A DNA stretch of 64,000 nt from Parasponia andersonii (taxonomy: Eukaryota > Streptophyta > Magnoliopsida > Rosales > Cannabaceae): positions 45,938-109,937 of the forward strand of contig JXTB01000174.1 in the NCBI GenBank assembly GCA_002914805.1, read 5' to 3'. Of this stretch, positions 1 through 11,379 are shown piece after piece. The notes below the pieces were generated by a model. That model was not told the DNA's origin and searched no databases. It was given only the letters and a program-made list of their open reading frames with translations. The translations under genes and the position numbers were made by a program. Position 1 is the first letter of the stretch, and each line of letters begins with the position of its first letter.

Positions 1-273
1 AGGAAGAATTTTTCGAGTTTATTCTTTTTACTTTTTTGCTTGCTTTTTTTTTAAAAAAAAAATTGTTTTAAGAAAAATGTCCTAATTTCCACGTGTTCCA
101 AATTTAACTCGGCGCTCAAGAATAAAAAGNAGAAATTGCATATTATATCTGTATGTAAATAAAACAATATATAAAACAAAGTGGGGGAACCGGAGGAGGA
201 ATTTGAGAGGGTTTTTTCTAGAAGAAAAACTCTCACTCGACGCTCTGCTTCTTCTCTCGGTGGTGTTTCAACA
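1..273. other. Upstream region of the HD2 gene
   Basis: AT-rich sequence holding the presumed promoter and 5' UTR of the HD2-type gene that starts at 274. A single N lies at 130. There is an A-run near 53-61 and a CT-rich stretch at about 230-260, as is common in plant 5' UTRs. No gene or repeat is recognised here. Confidence 0.5.
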
Positions 274-3200
274 ATGTCAGCAATGGAGTTTTGGGGTAAC
301 CTCTCTCTCTCTCTTCGATCATTTCCTTTTTAGGGTATATTTTCTGTATTATGTTCCAGCTCGCTATACTTTTGATTCTGAACTCTTTTTAACCGTTTGG
401 TTGCCGAGAAAGCGAGGGGAAATGGAAAGAAAGATGACCAGTTTTTACTAGTTTCAGAATTTCTTCTCTTTTTAGGGTTTTGAAATACCTGCTAAAAGAG
501 ACACCTTTAGGGTCTGTGACTCAAACTTCATTTATATATACATCCATGCATGTACTTTTATCTACATATATGTACATACACTGGTTTTTCCCTATGGTTT
601 CTCTTGAGAAAATGTATGGTGAAATTTTTATTTGTTCTTTTGTGGATCTGGTCAAGTTGAAGATGCTTCTGTTTCACTTGGTTCCTGTTATTGCTTGCGT
701 AGTACTACTCATGAGTTACTTTACGCTTTGATTTTTGATTTCTGCGTTGAAAAAGAGAAAAGAAGGAAAATGAATGAATTCAATTTGTATAGTTCTTCGA
801 TAGAAGTGTTTTTTTCTGTAATAAGTTTTATAAACTTCTATATAACTTGTTCAATTTGTTTGAGGCTAATTTTCATTGGAATGGTGTTAAACTATAAATT
901 TCAGGCTGCTTTATTTGCTCTATAATCTATACAAGTGGTTCTTTAAGTTTTGACTTACAATGAAAGCCTTTCTCATTTATGCTAATGCTTATCAGGGTGA
1001 CAGAGAGAGAAAAATGTTAGACTAAATTAATGAAGCTACTATAAGAGCAAAATGGGAAACCATTAATGTATTCATTTGAGAGCAATGTAGTGAAACAAGC
1101 ATTTGTTTATCGAGATTATGTGTCAAACTGTTGAACAAAAGTTGCATTTCTTCTTCTGCATATAATAGATTAGTTTTGAAAGTTTGATTTGATGTCTAGG
1201 TCTTGAGGTCAAGAGTGGAGAGCCTGCTGTTGTGGAACACGAACATGGCACCATCTTGCATCTTTCACAGGTAATTGGTGATTTTTGTAAATTTTTGGCT
1301 TGCATTTTTTCACGTCATTAGTAATTGTAATAATAGTATTGAAATTGTTACATAATGCAGGCTTGTTTAGGTGAGACCAAGAAAGAAAAAGGAAGTGAAC
1401 CCGTGTTACTATTCGCAAAAGTCGGTGATCAGAAATTTGTTATTGGCACACTTTCATGGGGAAAATTTCCACAGATTTCCTTTGATCTTGCATTTGAAAA
1501 GAAATTTGAGCTATCCCACAACTGGGAAAATGGAAGTGTCCACTTCACGGGATATGTAGTGCTTCCATCTGGATATTCTTTTAGTTAAGTTGTTTAAACT
1601 TGTTAATGCAATGCCTTGATTTCTTTGATATATGTATGTTCATTTCATGCTATAAATTGTTTATACTTTTTGTCACTTTGACTGCATTTACCTTGTCGTC
1701 ATCCCATGTTAATTGTATGAGAGTGACAAGTAAATACCCTAGTTATTTTGTTTACTTATGACTTCATCTGACCATATGTTTTTCCAGATGACAATTCTGA
1801 TTCTGATACTGATTCTGAAGATGAGAAGCCGCCTATTCCTGTTGATCATGGTAAACTGCCTTGTAAATATCATCCTCATTTACTGTTGGCTGTTTTGCAT
1901 ATTAAGTTGTGAAATTCCTTGTAATTGTATTGATATGGTTTTTCTTATGTTTACATAGGAAACTCGTACTTACAGGCTAAGGAAGAGGTAAAGGTTACCA
2001 ACTCAAATAAAGGTGTTAAATCTGGTCAAAGTGGAAGTAGTGACAATGATGAAAAAGATTCATTATCTAGCGATGAATCTGGTGATGAGCAGCAGGTATT
2101 TTTTTTAATTCTTCTTTCGGTAATTTTTTTTTTCCTTGTTAGGCTTATAGATAATTCCTTCTGCCTATATAATGCATGAATGTTCTCTGTCATTTCCAAG
2201 TTTTAACTCCTTGAAATTCTCTTTATCAACTTGCTAGTGCAGGATCTTAATATTTTACATTAGAAAGTTTCCATTGTCTATTACTGTTAACTAGACGGGG
2301 CCGCAAAGAATTTTTTTTTTTTTTTTCCTTTTATGAGTTCATGGGATCCCTTTCCAGTTGAATGAACTGACTCTGTGGATTCTAATCAGATTACAGTTGC
2401 CAGTGCCAGTCAACATACTGTCATTAAATATTCTTACAAAAATAATGTTGTCAATGTTGTGGCTTGCTGGTCTCTTTTTATTCAGGCCAAGGTCAACGAT
2501 GAGGAGGATAGCACTGATGATGATTTTGAAAATGAAGAGCGGGATGGAAGTGATGATGAAGAAAGTGATGACAGTGAAGAGGAGGATGAGGATGAAGAAA
2601 AGAAGGTAGCACTTATATTCTACCCTGTTTCTTATTTCTTTTGTTTTTTTTTTTTTCTTTTTTCAACGTGAGAGATTACTGCCTCTTTTTGAATTCAACT
2701 ACACTCAGTAGCATTTCTGTTTTGTTATTATTTTTTCGAATATTGATGATAATTTAATTCAATTTTCTTTTCTTTTATTGTGAAGGTTGATATCAGCAAG
2801 AAAAGATCCGCTGAATCTGCTAAGAAAACTCCCATAGCTGGGAAGAAGGCGAAATTGGTAACTCCTGAGAAGGCTGATCCAAAGACTAGTAAGCTTCATC
2901 CCTTATTCAAATGCCGTTATTGCCGAATCTGCGTGAAACTCTGTTTTCCGATATATTTCAATAATTTTGTTGTTATATTTGCTTAAAAGGGTAATTAATT
3001 TGTGATAAAGGTGGCAGTAAAGTAGCTGGCCATACAGCAACTCCTCACCCTGCAAAACAAGCTAAAAAACAGCAGACTCCAAAATCGGGTGGAGCATTCT
3101 ACTGCAAGATGTGCAACAGGTAAGAGCCTAGAATTTCTTTCTTTAGAAACAAAACAGAAGAAAACATTTCTGCGCGTTCGCTCGAGTTTTGATTTCTTGT

Positions 3201-3287
3201 GACTTTTTTTTTGGTAGGTCATTTGGCTCGGACATTGCATTGCAATCTCATACAAGGGCCAAACATGTTACTGCAAAACCTACCTAG
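274..3287 (+). CDS. HDT1-like: HD2-type (plant-specific) histone deacetylase, C2H2 finger form
   Basis: HD2 proteins are plant-specific nucleolar/nuclear factors linked to histone deacetylation and gene repression. Exons by GT-AG junctions that keep frame: 274-295, 1200-1270, 1361-1583, 1788-1850, 1959-2095, 2486-2605, 2786-2888, 3011-3119, 3218-3287, giving 305 aa. The N-terminus carries the family signature MEFWG, followed by GTILHLSQACLGE (about residues 24-36) and an FDL segment near 72-74. A long acidic Asp/Glu/Ser region covers about 106-215 and a Lys-rich segment follows. The C-terminus is a C2H2 finger with C278, C281, H294 and H299. Two in-frame ATGs (274 and 283) are possible. The second would give the canonical MEFWG start and 302 aa. 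Family assignment is very secure. Which HDT paralogue it is cannot be settled here. Confidence 0.95.
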
Positions 3288-4182
3288 CTATAGTAAATAT
3301 ATATATAAGAACAAAGTAGGAGTTAGCTTTAGTATTCCTATTTAAATCAGCATCATATTCGTATATTTTTGTTCGTGAACTCATTTTGCTTGTTGAAAGC
3401 CGGCGATATGCATGTTTAGTAATGCTACCGAAACGCTCTAGTATTCGAATTTTATTTTTGTCCATGACGAACCCATTTTTATATGCAAAGAGTTTTACTA
3501 ATGCTTTGGGAACGGGAACCAGTGATTGTCAGGGCTTGGAAGATGTATACTGTTCATAAAGGAATCAATTACCGTTAATTGCTGCTTGTTTACATCCAGT
3601 TAAATTCTGATTTAATGTTACGAAATTGAAACAATTAATTCACTTCAGAAGACCGGAAAAACAATTAATGTAGTTCAACGCGCGCTAACTAATAAACTAA
3701 ATTATGAAGGGGAGGGAGTTCTACTATGCGGTGCAATTTAATTTAATTCAATTTTATTTTATTTTATAATTGGTCGAAGTGGTCCCTTCGAAAAAAAAAA
3801 TATTGGTCCAAGTGGGGCCAAAAATAGTGATATATTGGAAAGGCCGCTATTGAAAACTCAGCAAGGGTGTGTAGAACTCTTTTAACCCTGACGTGAACAA
3901 CCCGATAGTAGATAATCCAAAAAGTTACAATAGTAGATAATTTGGACGATTTTGAAATTCTGCTCAATGTAAACATATATTATATAAAATTCAAATAGTT
4001 ATGGAAAAATGAGTTTAAAAAACACAAAAATTATACTTATAAACTAACCCACTCAAATTATTGGTTAGTTACGAATTTAAAATTCTAAAATTGAGCAGGA
4101 TTTTGGGTTATAAAAATCAACCCATATTTTGATTGGACGGTGTAACCCGCCAAATCTGATTTATGCTCAGCGTTATTTGAAG
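3288..4182. other. Intergenic, 3' flank of the HD2 gene
   Basis: 3' UTR and AT-rich spacer. The only structure seen is a short pair of related phrases at about 3772-3820 (attggtcgaagtggtccc, then a similar copy) next to an A-run. No coding sequence recognised. Confidence 0.4.
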
Positions 4183-4607
4183 TAGAGCTGGCAATTCGTG
4201 TCTACAGATCATGTTCATGTCGTGTCAATGTATGTGCAGAATAGGTAAATGTTCAACTCGAATACGACTCATTTAATAAATGGGTCAAAAGTTATAATAC
4301 AAATATGACCCATTTATAAACAGGTTGACACGACTCGTGTAACCCATTTATTAGACAAGTCATATTAACCCGTGACACGTGACTTGTGACTCGAATACGA
4401 CCTATTTAATAAAAAGTCTTATAAAAATATGACCAAATTTTAGGCCCAATTTGAGCAAATATCCTTTTTATCAAATATTATAACAAAATATTCTGTATAT
4501 ATATTTATATATCAAGTGTACAATTTTATATACCAAGTGTAAAAATTATATATCTAGTAAATTTTAGTATAATAACTGAAATTAGTAAATATATTATCTA
4601 CCAAGTG

Positions 4608-4642
<35 letters not shown>

Positions 4643-4979
4643 AGACATTTAGTTATAAAATTTAACAAAGTGAACTCTACTTAATCAAATTTAAAATGTT
4701 GATCATCCACCTAAATTTTTCTTATAAAATAAACAGGTCAAAAATTATGATTAGACACGACCTGTTTATAAACGAGTTGACACGACATGACACTTTTACT
4801 AAACATGTCATTTTGGTATTAGTTGGTTCAATCTGAACACGATCCACTAATTAAACGAGTTAATATCTCCAATTTGGACATGACATAAACACGATTAAGC
4901 TAAACCCAAACTCGTTAATTTCGTGCCAGATTTCGAGTCGTATTATCATGTCGTGTAGTGTCATAAATTATTAGCCCTA
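4183..4979 (+). mobile_element. Non-autonomous hAT-type element, copy 1
   Basis: The 797-bp unit starts TAGAGCTGGCAATTCGTG and ends ATTATTAGCCCTA, whose reverse complement TAGGGCTAATAATT forms an imperfect terminal inverted repeat with the start. It is flanked by a perfect 8-bp duplication ATTTGAAG at 4175-4182 and 4980-4987. An 8-bp duplication and TAGGG-type ends are typical of the hAT superfamily. The interior contains many dispersed short motifs (tcgtgtcg, cgagttgacacga and their complements) and a (TA)n run at about 4611-4639, but no transposase. A second copy lies inverted at 53259-53993 and an interior fragment near 30230-30455. Confidence 0.85.
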
Positions 4980-5203
4980 ATTTGAAGTGACCCATTCTTT
5001 TTTTCTCCTGGTATGCTCGCTAGAAAGACCTTTTTTCATTTATAATGTTTATGGAAAATTCTACAATTTAGTAGTTTTCCCCATCACGAGAAAGTTAATG
5101 CTGCAGTGTGATTGGCTGAAAATGATTCCCTGACCCACACAAAAATAGTTGCAAGTGATGTATCCCACATTCTTACCTAGCCATAACCAAATGATAAAAT
5201 TAA

Positions 5204-5731
5204 GGGCTAATGATGGAAATGACTCGTCAATTGTACTCATCGTACTATTTACACTCCCGAATTTTCAATTTATACAGTAATGACTCTTAAATTAGGCAAT
5301 TGTTATAACAATGACTCTTTTGTTATAAATTTTTAGTTTTTTAACGTAAATGATCATGAACAAAGTGTATAATTAGAGCTTTATTTATTTTTATAGGTCA
5401 GAATCTTGTTCTCCGTCATAATTACCAAACTATATGTTTTGCACATAACTCATTTTTGTTAAAAATTTAATAATTTATGTGAAAAAATGGTCATTATTAC
5501 AATGATAGTTTATAATGTAAGCTGAAAATTGAGAATCTTTTTTTTTTAATCACAATTATCGAATTGTGTACTTCGAAATGATTTAATTATGTTCAATATT
5601 TAACAGTTTGTGAAAAAATATCATTATTGCAACAATTACACTATTCAGGGGTCATTATTGTGTAAAATGAATATTTAGGGGTTAAAGTAGTACAACAACT
5701 ATAATTTAGGAGCTATAACTGTAGTTAACCC
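5204..5731. mobile_element. Mutator-type MITE (528 bp)
   Basis: The unit begins GGGCTAATGATGGAAATG and ends in the complement of GGGTTAACTACAGTTATA, giving imperfect inverted ends that can be followed for about 60 bp. It is bordered by a perfect 9-bp duplication TAAAATTAA at 5195-5203 and 5732-5740. A 9-bp target duplication with GGG ends points to the Mutator superfamily. The interior has no open frame. The family name is unknown to me. Confidence 0.75.
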
Positions 5732-5889
5732 TAAAATTAAAAGAAATAATGGAAGAAGATTTTCTCCCTTGGTAATGTTGGCTAAAAAATTCTCATATTG
5801 ATCCAACGAAAAGAAAAAAAGTTATAGGTATAGGAAATGAGACAAAACAAGAATTCCATTATTAGACTTAAATAGAAACTCCAAAAGGG

Positions 5890-6044
5890 TGATTGAAGTG
5901 GCAAGGCGCTCTTTCTTAAGGTCTTCTCTCACTTAGGGAGTATGAAGTCAAAGGTTCGAGCTCCCACGTCGTCCTTAGAAGCCCAACTGAATGGGAATGG
6001 CTTTAGGAAGTAACCTACTACCGAATCTCATCCGCCTTTTTTTA
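5890..6044 (+). mobile_element. tRNA-derived SINE-like sequence
   Basis: An RNA polymerase III promoter pair is visible: an A-box-like GTGGCAAGGCGC at 5898-5909 and a B box GGTTCGAGCTC at 5953-5963, about 45-55 bp apart as in tRNA-derived SINEs. The unit ends in a T-run at 6037-6043. It does not fold into a full tRNA (no matching acceptor stem), so a tRNA gene is excluded. Target-site duplications were not identified. Confidence 0.55.
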
Positions 6045-7421
6045 TTACTCAAAGAAAAAGACATAAACGGAAACAACTTTAAATCCTACCATTACCAAGT
6101 CCATTGAAGAAGTTGAAGCATGTTTTGCTTCTTCTCCAAACCTCAAATTAGGTCCGCTCTCTCAAGTAAGTCCCTACTCCATTTCTCATTCACATCCTTC
6201 AATTCATCTTTTGCTAAAGAGTGTCACACATATAACTTCAATTCTATGGAGTCATTACTTAATATTTTATAGCATTTTTTGATTAAAAAAAGTTAATTAA
6301 TCGTGTTAATTCAGATCAATTTCGTGTTAAACGTGTCAATTAAACATACAGATTTCGAATGTGTTAGTAAGTCATATTTAAATTGCCTGCCCTTAGCCAT
6401 GAATAATCTTAGAAATTTTTTAAAAGCAAATTAATGATCTAAGTCCTAATCTTTTTCTTCCATAAAAATAATAATAATATTTTTTTTTCAAAAAAAAAAA
6501 AAAAAAAACGTAACCTTCTTCAGAGTTTACCCTAAAGAACACAATTTATCCCATTAACTAGCATTAATCCAATGCGTCGTTACCTTTGTCCACTTGGGCC
6601 CACTAAGTCTACTCTGATCCACAGATTTCAATCCGACGATCACTATATGTAACCCTCATCATGAGAGCCTCCAAGTTTTATATTTATTTTTCATAAAAAT
6701 GTATTTTTGCTGCTTGTTCGCTCACTGATAAGATATCTAAGAAGGAAGCAATATGGGTTTTGGAATCCAACTCCGGCCGAGCGAAAGATGGGTTCTGTGA
6801 AGTGGGTGGTATTCTTCGGTCTTTGGCTTGGTTGGCCTTGAAAACCAAGGCCATTACAAGCATCAAGATCTGGAATTTACTAGACGTAAGTTTTGCTCCA
6901 TACTTGAATCACGTAGTGTTTCGACACAACAAAATGCGACATTAAAATTAAAAACTTCTCTAAACCACGTTCAGAAACCACAAAACATACATCTTAGGCA
7001 CCACATTGCTCGTTGAAGCAAAATACAAAAGCTACTTCTAAAGTCTTCATAAGCTTAAATCTGTAATAGATATAATAGAGATTTCACAATCTAAAATGGC
7101 ATCCTCCTAGAAAGCCTCCTAAATGCTCTTCCATACTTGTGCATCCGTCAAATCTTGGACACGAGCACTATGAAGACGGCCAACAAATATGGTTACCATT
7201 AAAAGATGCCTGAAGAGCTGGGGCAACTAACCTCGTAAGGTAGGAACAGCTTTACCTGAAAGTATTTGTAGAGAAGATGACTCGTCACCGAACCATGAAA
7301 ATGAACGTCCAATTGCATGGCTAATCAGTTGTATTACATATAAAAGAAACAGTAAAAATCAGAGAAACGAAGAGGGACAAACCAGAAAAAACCAATCATA
7401 TCAGTAATTGGATCAACCGCA
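6045..7421. other. Intergenic and 3' flank of U2AF35
   Basis: AT-rich with an A-run at about 6490-6508. The part closest to the U2AF35 stop codon (about 7000-7421) is probably its 3' UTR. The segment 6720-7020 is less AT-rich and may be transcribed, but the open frames there resemble no protein I know. Confidence 0.4.
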
Positions 7422-10400
7422 CTAGTACTGCTGATAATCATCGTAGGGGCTGGCATTTTGTGCATAACCATTCCTGTCATTTTCATTGTTAGCATTGTCG
7501 TGCTTGTTATCAGGTCCTGCCTGTTCCCTTTCCTTGTTCCATTGCTCAATCTTAGCCCTTCTTTCAACACTACTTTCCCTAGCCGGTGGACTCCTATTCC
7601 TCCTTCCTCCAGGGCTTCTGCTTCTTCCTCCTCTACGACCAGGACCAGGACCAGGACCAAGACCAGGACCAAGACCAGGACTACGGCTTCTGGGCCGTCT
7701 CCTGTCATGGGAACGATGATCTCTGTCATCGTCTCTTCTACCAGAACCACGACCTCCATGTGGACGCTCCTCATAACCACGATTCCTATGAGGACTCTGA
7801 CTTCTGCTTCTACTGCGGCTGCGTCTCCGTCTATTCCTCCCAAATAATTTTCTTCTCAACTCCCTAAAATTGACAGATGAATAAAGCATCAAATGATTAG
7901 ATCTATTTGGTAACAGTCCTCTCAAAGGGGGCAGTAATTATACTCACCTACTAATCTTCTTCAAATGCATAAAGTTGCAGTATCCACCTCTACTGCATAC
8001 ATTTTCCTCATACTGCCTACATGTGGCTTCACGAAAGTCCGTCACTGGTGAGAAGTCTACGATAATGGGGCGTCCTGATAAAACATTTATGAGATCACAA
8101 TTATGTTAAATCCCCATAAAACACAAAAACCAAGTAAAATGCCAGAACATAAGTTTAAATCCACTGAGGTCAACCTGTTGCTCATACCACACAGCACCTG
8201 ACTCAATTTTACAGCATGTATGCAATAAAGTTTTATACTTTAACTAACAGTAACACAATTTTCATGCCAACTTAAAGCATGAAATGAGGAAGTGTTCAAC
8301 AAAACCAAAGGCAAAAGAAACTCGCACAAACACACTAAAAGAAGCCATGTTACTCTCTAGTCTCTTTCCGACACAATATTGCTCTCAATCATTAATTAGA
8401 ACCTGGGTGGTTGATAGTGAACTTATTTTTTATTATTGTTATTTTTTTTCCAAGGCAAAAGAAGTTAGATTTTAAGTGAATGCAAGTTGAAAATTGTTAG
8501 TTACCTGACCAAAACGTGCTTCATCACACTGTAATCTAACACGAAGTAAAATTCGAGCCAATTTACAAGGGTCATAGCGTGAAAATTTTAATTCAATCGT
8601 GCCAAGCAACTTGGGCTAAAACTGGCTCTGGTTTGAAACTCAAATCCTAATGACCTGAAATCGGAGTCATTGTTAAAACTAATTATTAAATGTTTTAAAT
8701 GAGTTCCTTCATTATCATTTCATCTCTAAAAGTTGGATAAAAGATTCCTCTGAAAAAAATGAGTAACATGAGTATAACTGAATCACAAATTTGACACAAG
8801 ATTTTCCAATGGAGTGTCATTAAAAATATTTATTCTGGAATAACTGACTTGGTTAACACCCAGAAATTTTGGCAAATGAAATTTGACAATCCATGAAGTG
8901 ATGAAAATGACTGAACTTCCAATAAAAAAAATAAAAAATAAAAAACTGATGAAAAATCAGTTATTTAAGCTAAATATAATGGCATGTTTCCGAATAAATC
9001 CAAGATAGAAACATGGTTTAAAAGGTGTTTCTGAGGCTCACCTCCCTGGGAGGCTATTTGTTTTAGCCTCAAGACTTAAGCTTTAAAGTTTCTATGGGAA
9101 GCGTATGCCTCCCACATCTGAGGCAGGTACTGAGGCTTAAACCTCAGTAATAATCGGGAGGCTTAAGCCTCCCTGTTTTTTAAACTATTAGGCCCTTTTC
9201 ATAAGATTTTGGCTTTATGCGGCCCAAGTCTGATTTTAAATACATCATTTAGTCTTAGCCCTAAAAACAATAGAATAACTAAACTATAAGAACAAAACCC
9301 TAGCAGTTCCTTCAGCTTCCAACCCATTTCATTTCACGTGCTCTTCTTCTTGATAGTGATGATGGGGAGGATGATAGGGCTATAAGATACGACGATTCCT
9401 TGAAAGATCCTTCAAGCCATGATGATTTAGAGGATGATTACTAAGTCCAATTTGTTCTAGGTTGGGATGGTTTCAAGTTTAATCCTTCTAAATCTAGATA
9501 CTAGACATCTAAATCTAGATTAGACTTTTATATTTAATTTAGTTTTTCGCATTATGAGACCTTTCATTATGTGTTTGAATTTTAAATTGTGGTTTGTTTG
9601 AGACTTAGATTTTATTTTCCAATTCTATGACTCTTATGACTTTCTATGATGATTTATGGCTTTGTTTATTAATGCTTCATATTGAAGATCTCTAGAGGGG
9701 TCTTTTTAATTCAAAATTTGAGGCTTAGGCCTCGGCTTAACCAGGACAAAATGCCTTGGTATCCAAACTAGCCTTTTTGAACATTGGATAGAAATAGACA
9801 GGCACAGTTGTTTAGGACACCAGGGATTCCGGTCCCATAGTTAGTTGGGAAACGTAACTTAAAAACTATTGTTCAAGTCAGCAGCAGGGACAATGGAAAT
9901 GAACAGATACAGCACGGCTTGTTTTGAATTGTCCACACTGAACCAGACAACCATGTACTCTAAACAAAACTAGATAATCATGATACTCATAAATAAAAAG
10001 AAAAATATGTCTAGAAACTAGTAACCAATGCAATTTCACCTAACCTACACAGGAAAAAAGTTTTCAACCAATATCAAGTGACAAGGTAAGTATTGAAATC
10101 ACCAAGTTAACTAACCGATTACAAATACCAAAGGATTATCAACACTAGCAAAGGTCTATCCAACAAAAGAATCGACTCTAACATTGAAACAGACATTAAA
10201 AAGTTAGGTAACCCGGAAAAACAAACAAACCGAAAAATTCATTTTCAAGGATGATTTTTGTGATCAAGTAATTAGAATCAACTTAGTCCACCACGTTATA
10301 GTATGGCTTGCGCTAAAAAGTAACGAACTTTCGAATGAAATAGACAGAATCAATAGTCAAACAACGAGAAATATATAGGGCATTTATATCTTTCCAAGAT

Positions 10401-11081
10401 GGAAAGCACATAAAAATAACCTGCATAGAACCTTCCACTCAGGCTTTGAAGGGCAGCAGCAGCATGTTCTTCCTCTCTGAACTGAACATAAACATTCCCC
10501 ACCTGCTCACAAACAGCACCGCATTGAATCAGTTCAAGGAATTAATCATTTAAACAAACCCATTAAAGCTTCCATTAGATAAACAAAACCCACTAAAAAA
10601 GCATACCATGTGATCAGCCAAATTATCACAGATATTCAAGCTCTCAATCTGTCCATGCTTGCTCAGCTCCTCAAATAGATCTTCATAAAAATCCTTCATT
10701 CAAAAAACCCAAAAGAGAAAAAAAAATTATCTATAAATTCAATCAACAAAAAACCAAAACCAGACCATTAAAAAAAAAAAAAAAAAAAATCCACAAAAAC
10801 CCGAATCAAATTTCAAATGGGATTTTCATTTTTTTTTCTACCTCAAAGTTGTCTTGGATCTTGCGAGGGTCGAGGGACTGGCCTTGGGTATCGACACCTG
10901 GGGTGGTGAGCATATCGGGCCTCTGGTACATATTTGAGAGGAGAAGGGTTGGGCTGATGCTGGGCTTGGTGTGGAGACGTGAGCAGCGGTCGCCATGTCT
11001 GCAAGCTCCGATCTTGAAATAAAAAGGGCAGTTGACTCTGTCTTTCTCTGTTCCGAATATGGAAGCTAAGTGCTCCGCCAT
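7422..11081 (-). CDS. U2AF35: Splicing factor U2AF small subunit (U2AF35)
   Basis: U2AF35 recognises the AG at the 3' splice site and forms a nuclear heterodimer with U2AF65 during early spliceosome assembly. Exons on the minus strand: 10842-11081, 10607-10693, 10421-10502, 7948-8074, 7422-7863, all with frame-preserving junctions, giving 325 aa. The first CCCH finger is C18, C27, C33, H37. The UHM/RRM-like domain covers about 42-147. The second CCCH finger is C155, C163, C169, H173. An Arg/Ser-rich domain follows from about 185, with a Gly-Pro-Leu repeat inserted in it (DNA 7636-7681), and the tail contains [15 protein letters not shown]. Intron 3 (8075-10420) is 2.3 kb and holds repeat-like sequence. 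Identity is secure; A or B paralogue is not resolved. Confidence 0.95.
7636..7681 (-). repeat. Hexanucleotide minisatellite in the U2AF35 RS domain
   Basis: A tandem of ccagga/ccaaga hexamers on the plus strand, about 7 copies. Read on the minus strand it encodes alternating Gly-Pro/Gly-Leu dipeptides inside the Arg/Ser-rich C-terminal domain. The unit is a multiple of three, so copy changes keep the frame. Confidence 0.8.
9005..9780. repeat. Degenerate repeat inside U2AF35 intron 3
   Basis: The stretch is rich in gaggctta/taagcctc words on both strands, including a perfect 18-bp palindrome GGGAGGCTTAAGCCTCCC at 9156-9173, and closes with gaggcttaggcctcggctt near 9720-9740. Between these lies a short Asp-rich reading frame (about 9350-9440) that looks like the C-terminal end of an old protein-coding element. 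The transposon class is not identified. Confidence 0.4.
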
Positions 11082-11281
11082 TACTTCTTCTCACTGTGAT
11101 CAGTGGAAGAAGAAGAAGAAGAAGAAGAAGACCACTATGGGCGCGATCGGTTACAGCTCTGATTTATCATTTATGTGTTTCTCCTCTTTGTTCGTTTGAT
11201 ATTCGATTTAGGGTTTTATTGATTGGGAAATTTTGAGAGATTTTAGGTTTTATTGCTTACAATCTCAAAACATAATGTGCA

Positions 11282-11364
11282 GCAGGTTTGCCCGAGAGGT
11301 TAAGGGGGTAGACTTAAGATCTACTGCACATAAGTGCGCGTGGGTTCGAACCCCACAGCCTGCA
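11282..11364 (+). tRNA. trnL-UAA (nuclear): tRNA-Leu (anticodon TAA)
   Basis: The 83-nt sequence folds as a class II tRNA. The acceptor strands are GCAGGTT and AGCCTGC with discriminator A. The anticodon stem is GTAGA/TCTAC around loop CTTAAGA, with anticodon TAA. A long variable arm (about tgcacataagtgcgc) and T arm TGGGTTCGAACCCCA follow. There is no intron and no encoded CCA, as expected for a eukaryotic nuclear gene. A T-run about 24 nt downstream (from 11388) can serve as the polymerase III terminator. It lies head-to-head with U2AF35, 200 bp from its start codon. Confidence 0.95.
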
Positions 11365-11379
11365 AGCTTTCAGTTTTGG

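Noticed and set aside
5890..6044. tRNA gene
   Set aside because: A B box is present, but there is no acceptor stem or anticodon arm. It was kept only as a SINE candidate.
6684..7016. Small genes just downstream of U2AF35
   Set aside because: Overlapping 60-62 aa frames on both strands without any recognisable motif; probably 3' UTR or spacer.
7334..7925. Several long open frames on both strands overlapping the U2AF35 last exon
   Set aside because: They are shadows of the Arg/Ser-coding exon 5, whose repetitive codons keep other frames open. Only 7422-7863 minus joins in frame with the upstream U2AF35 exons.
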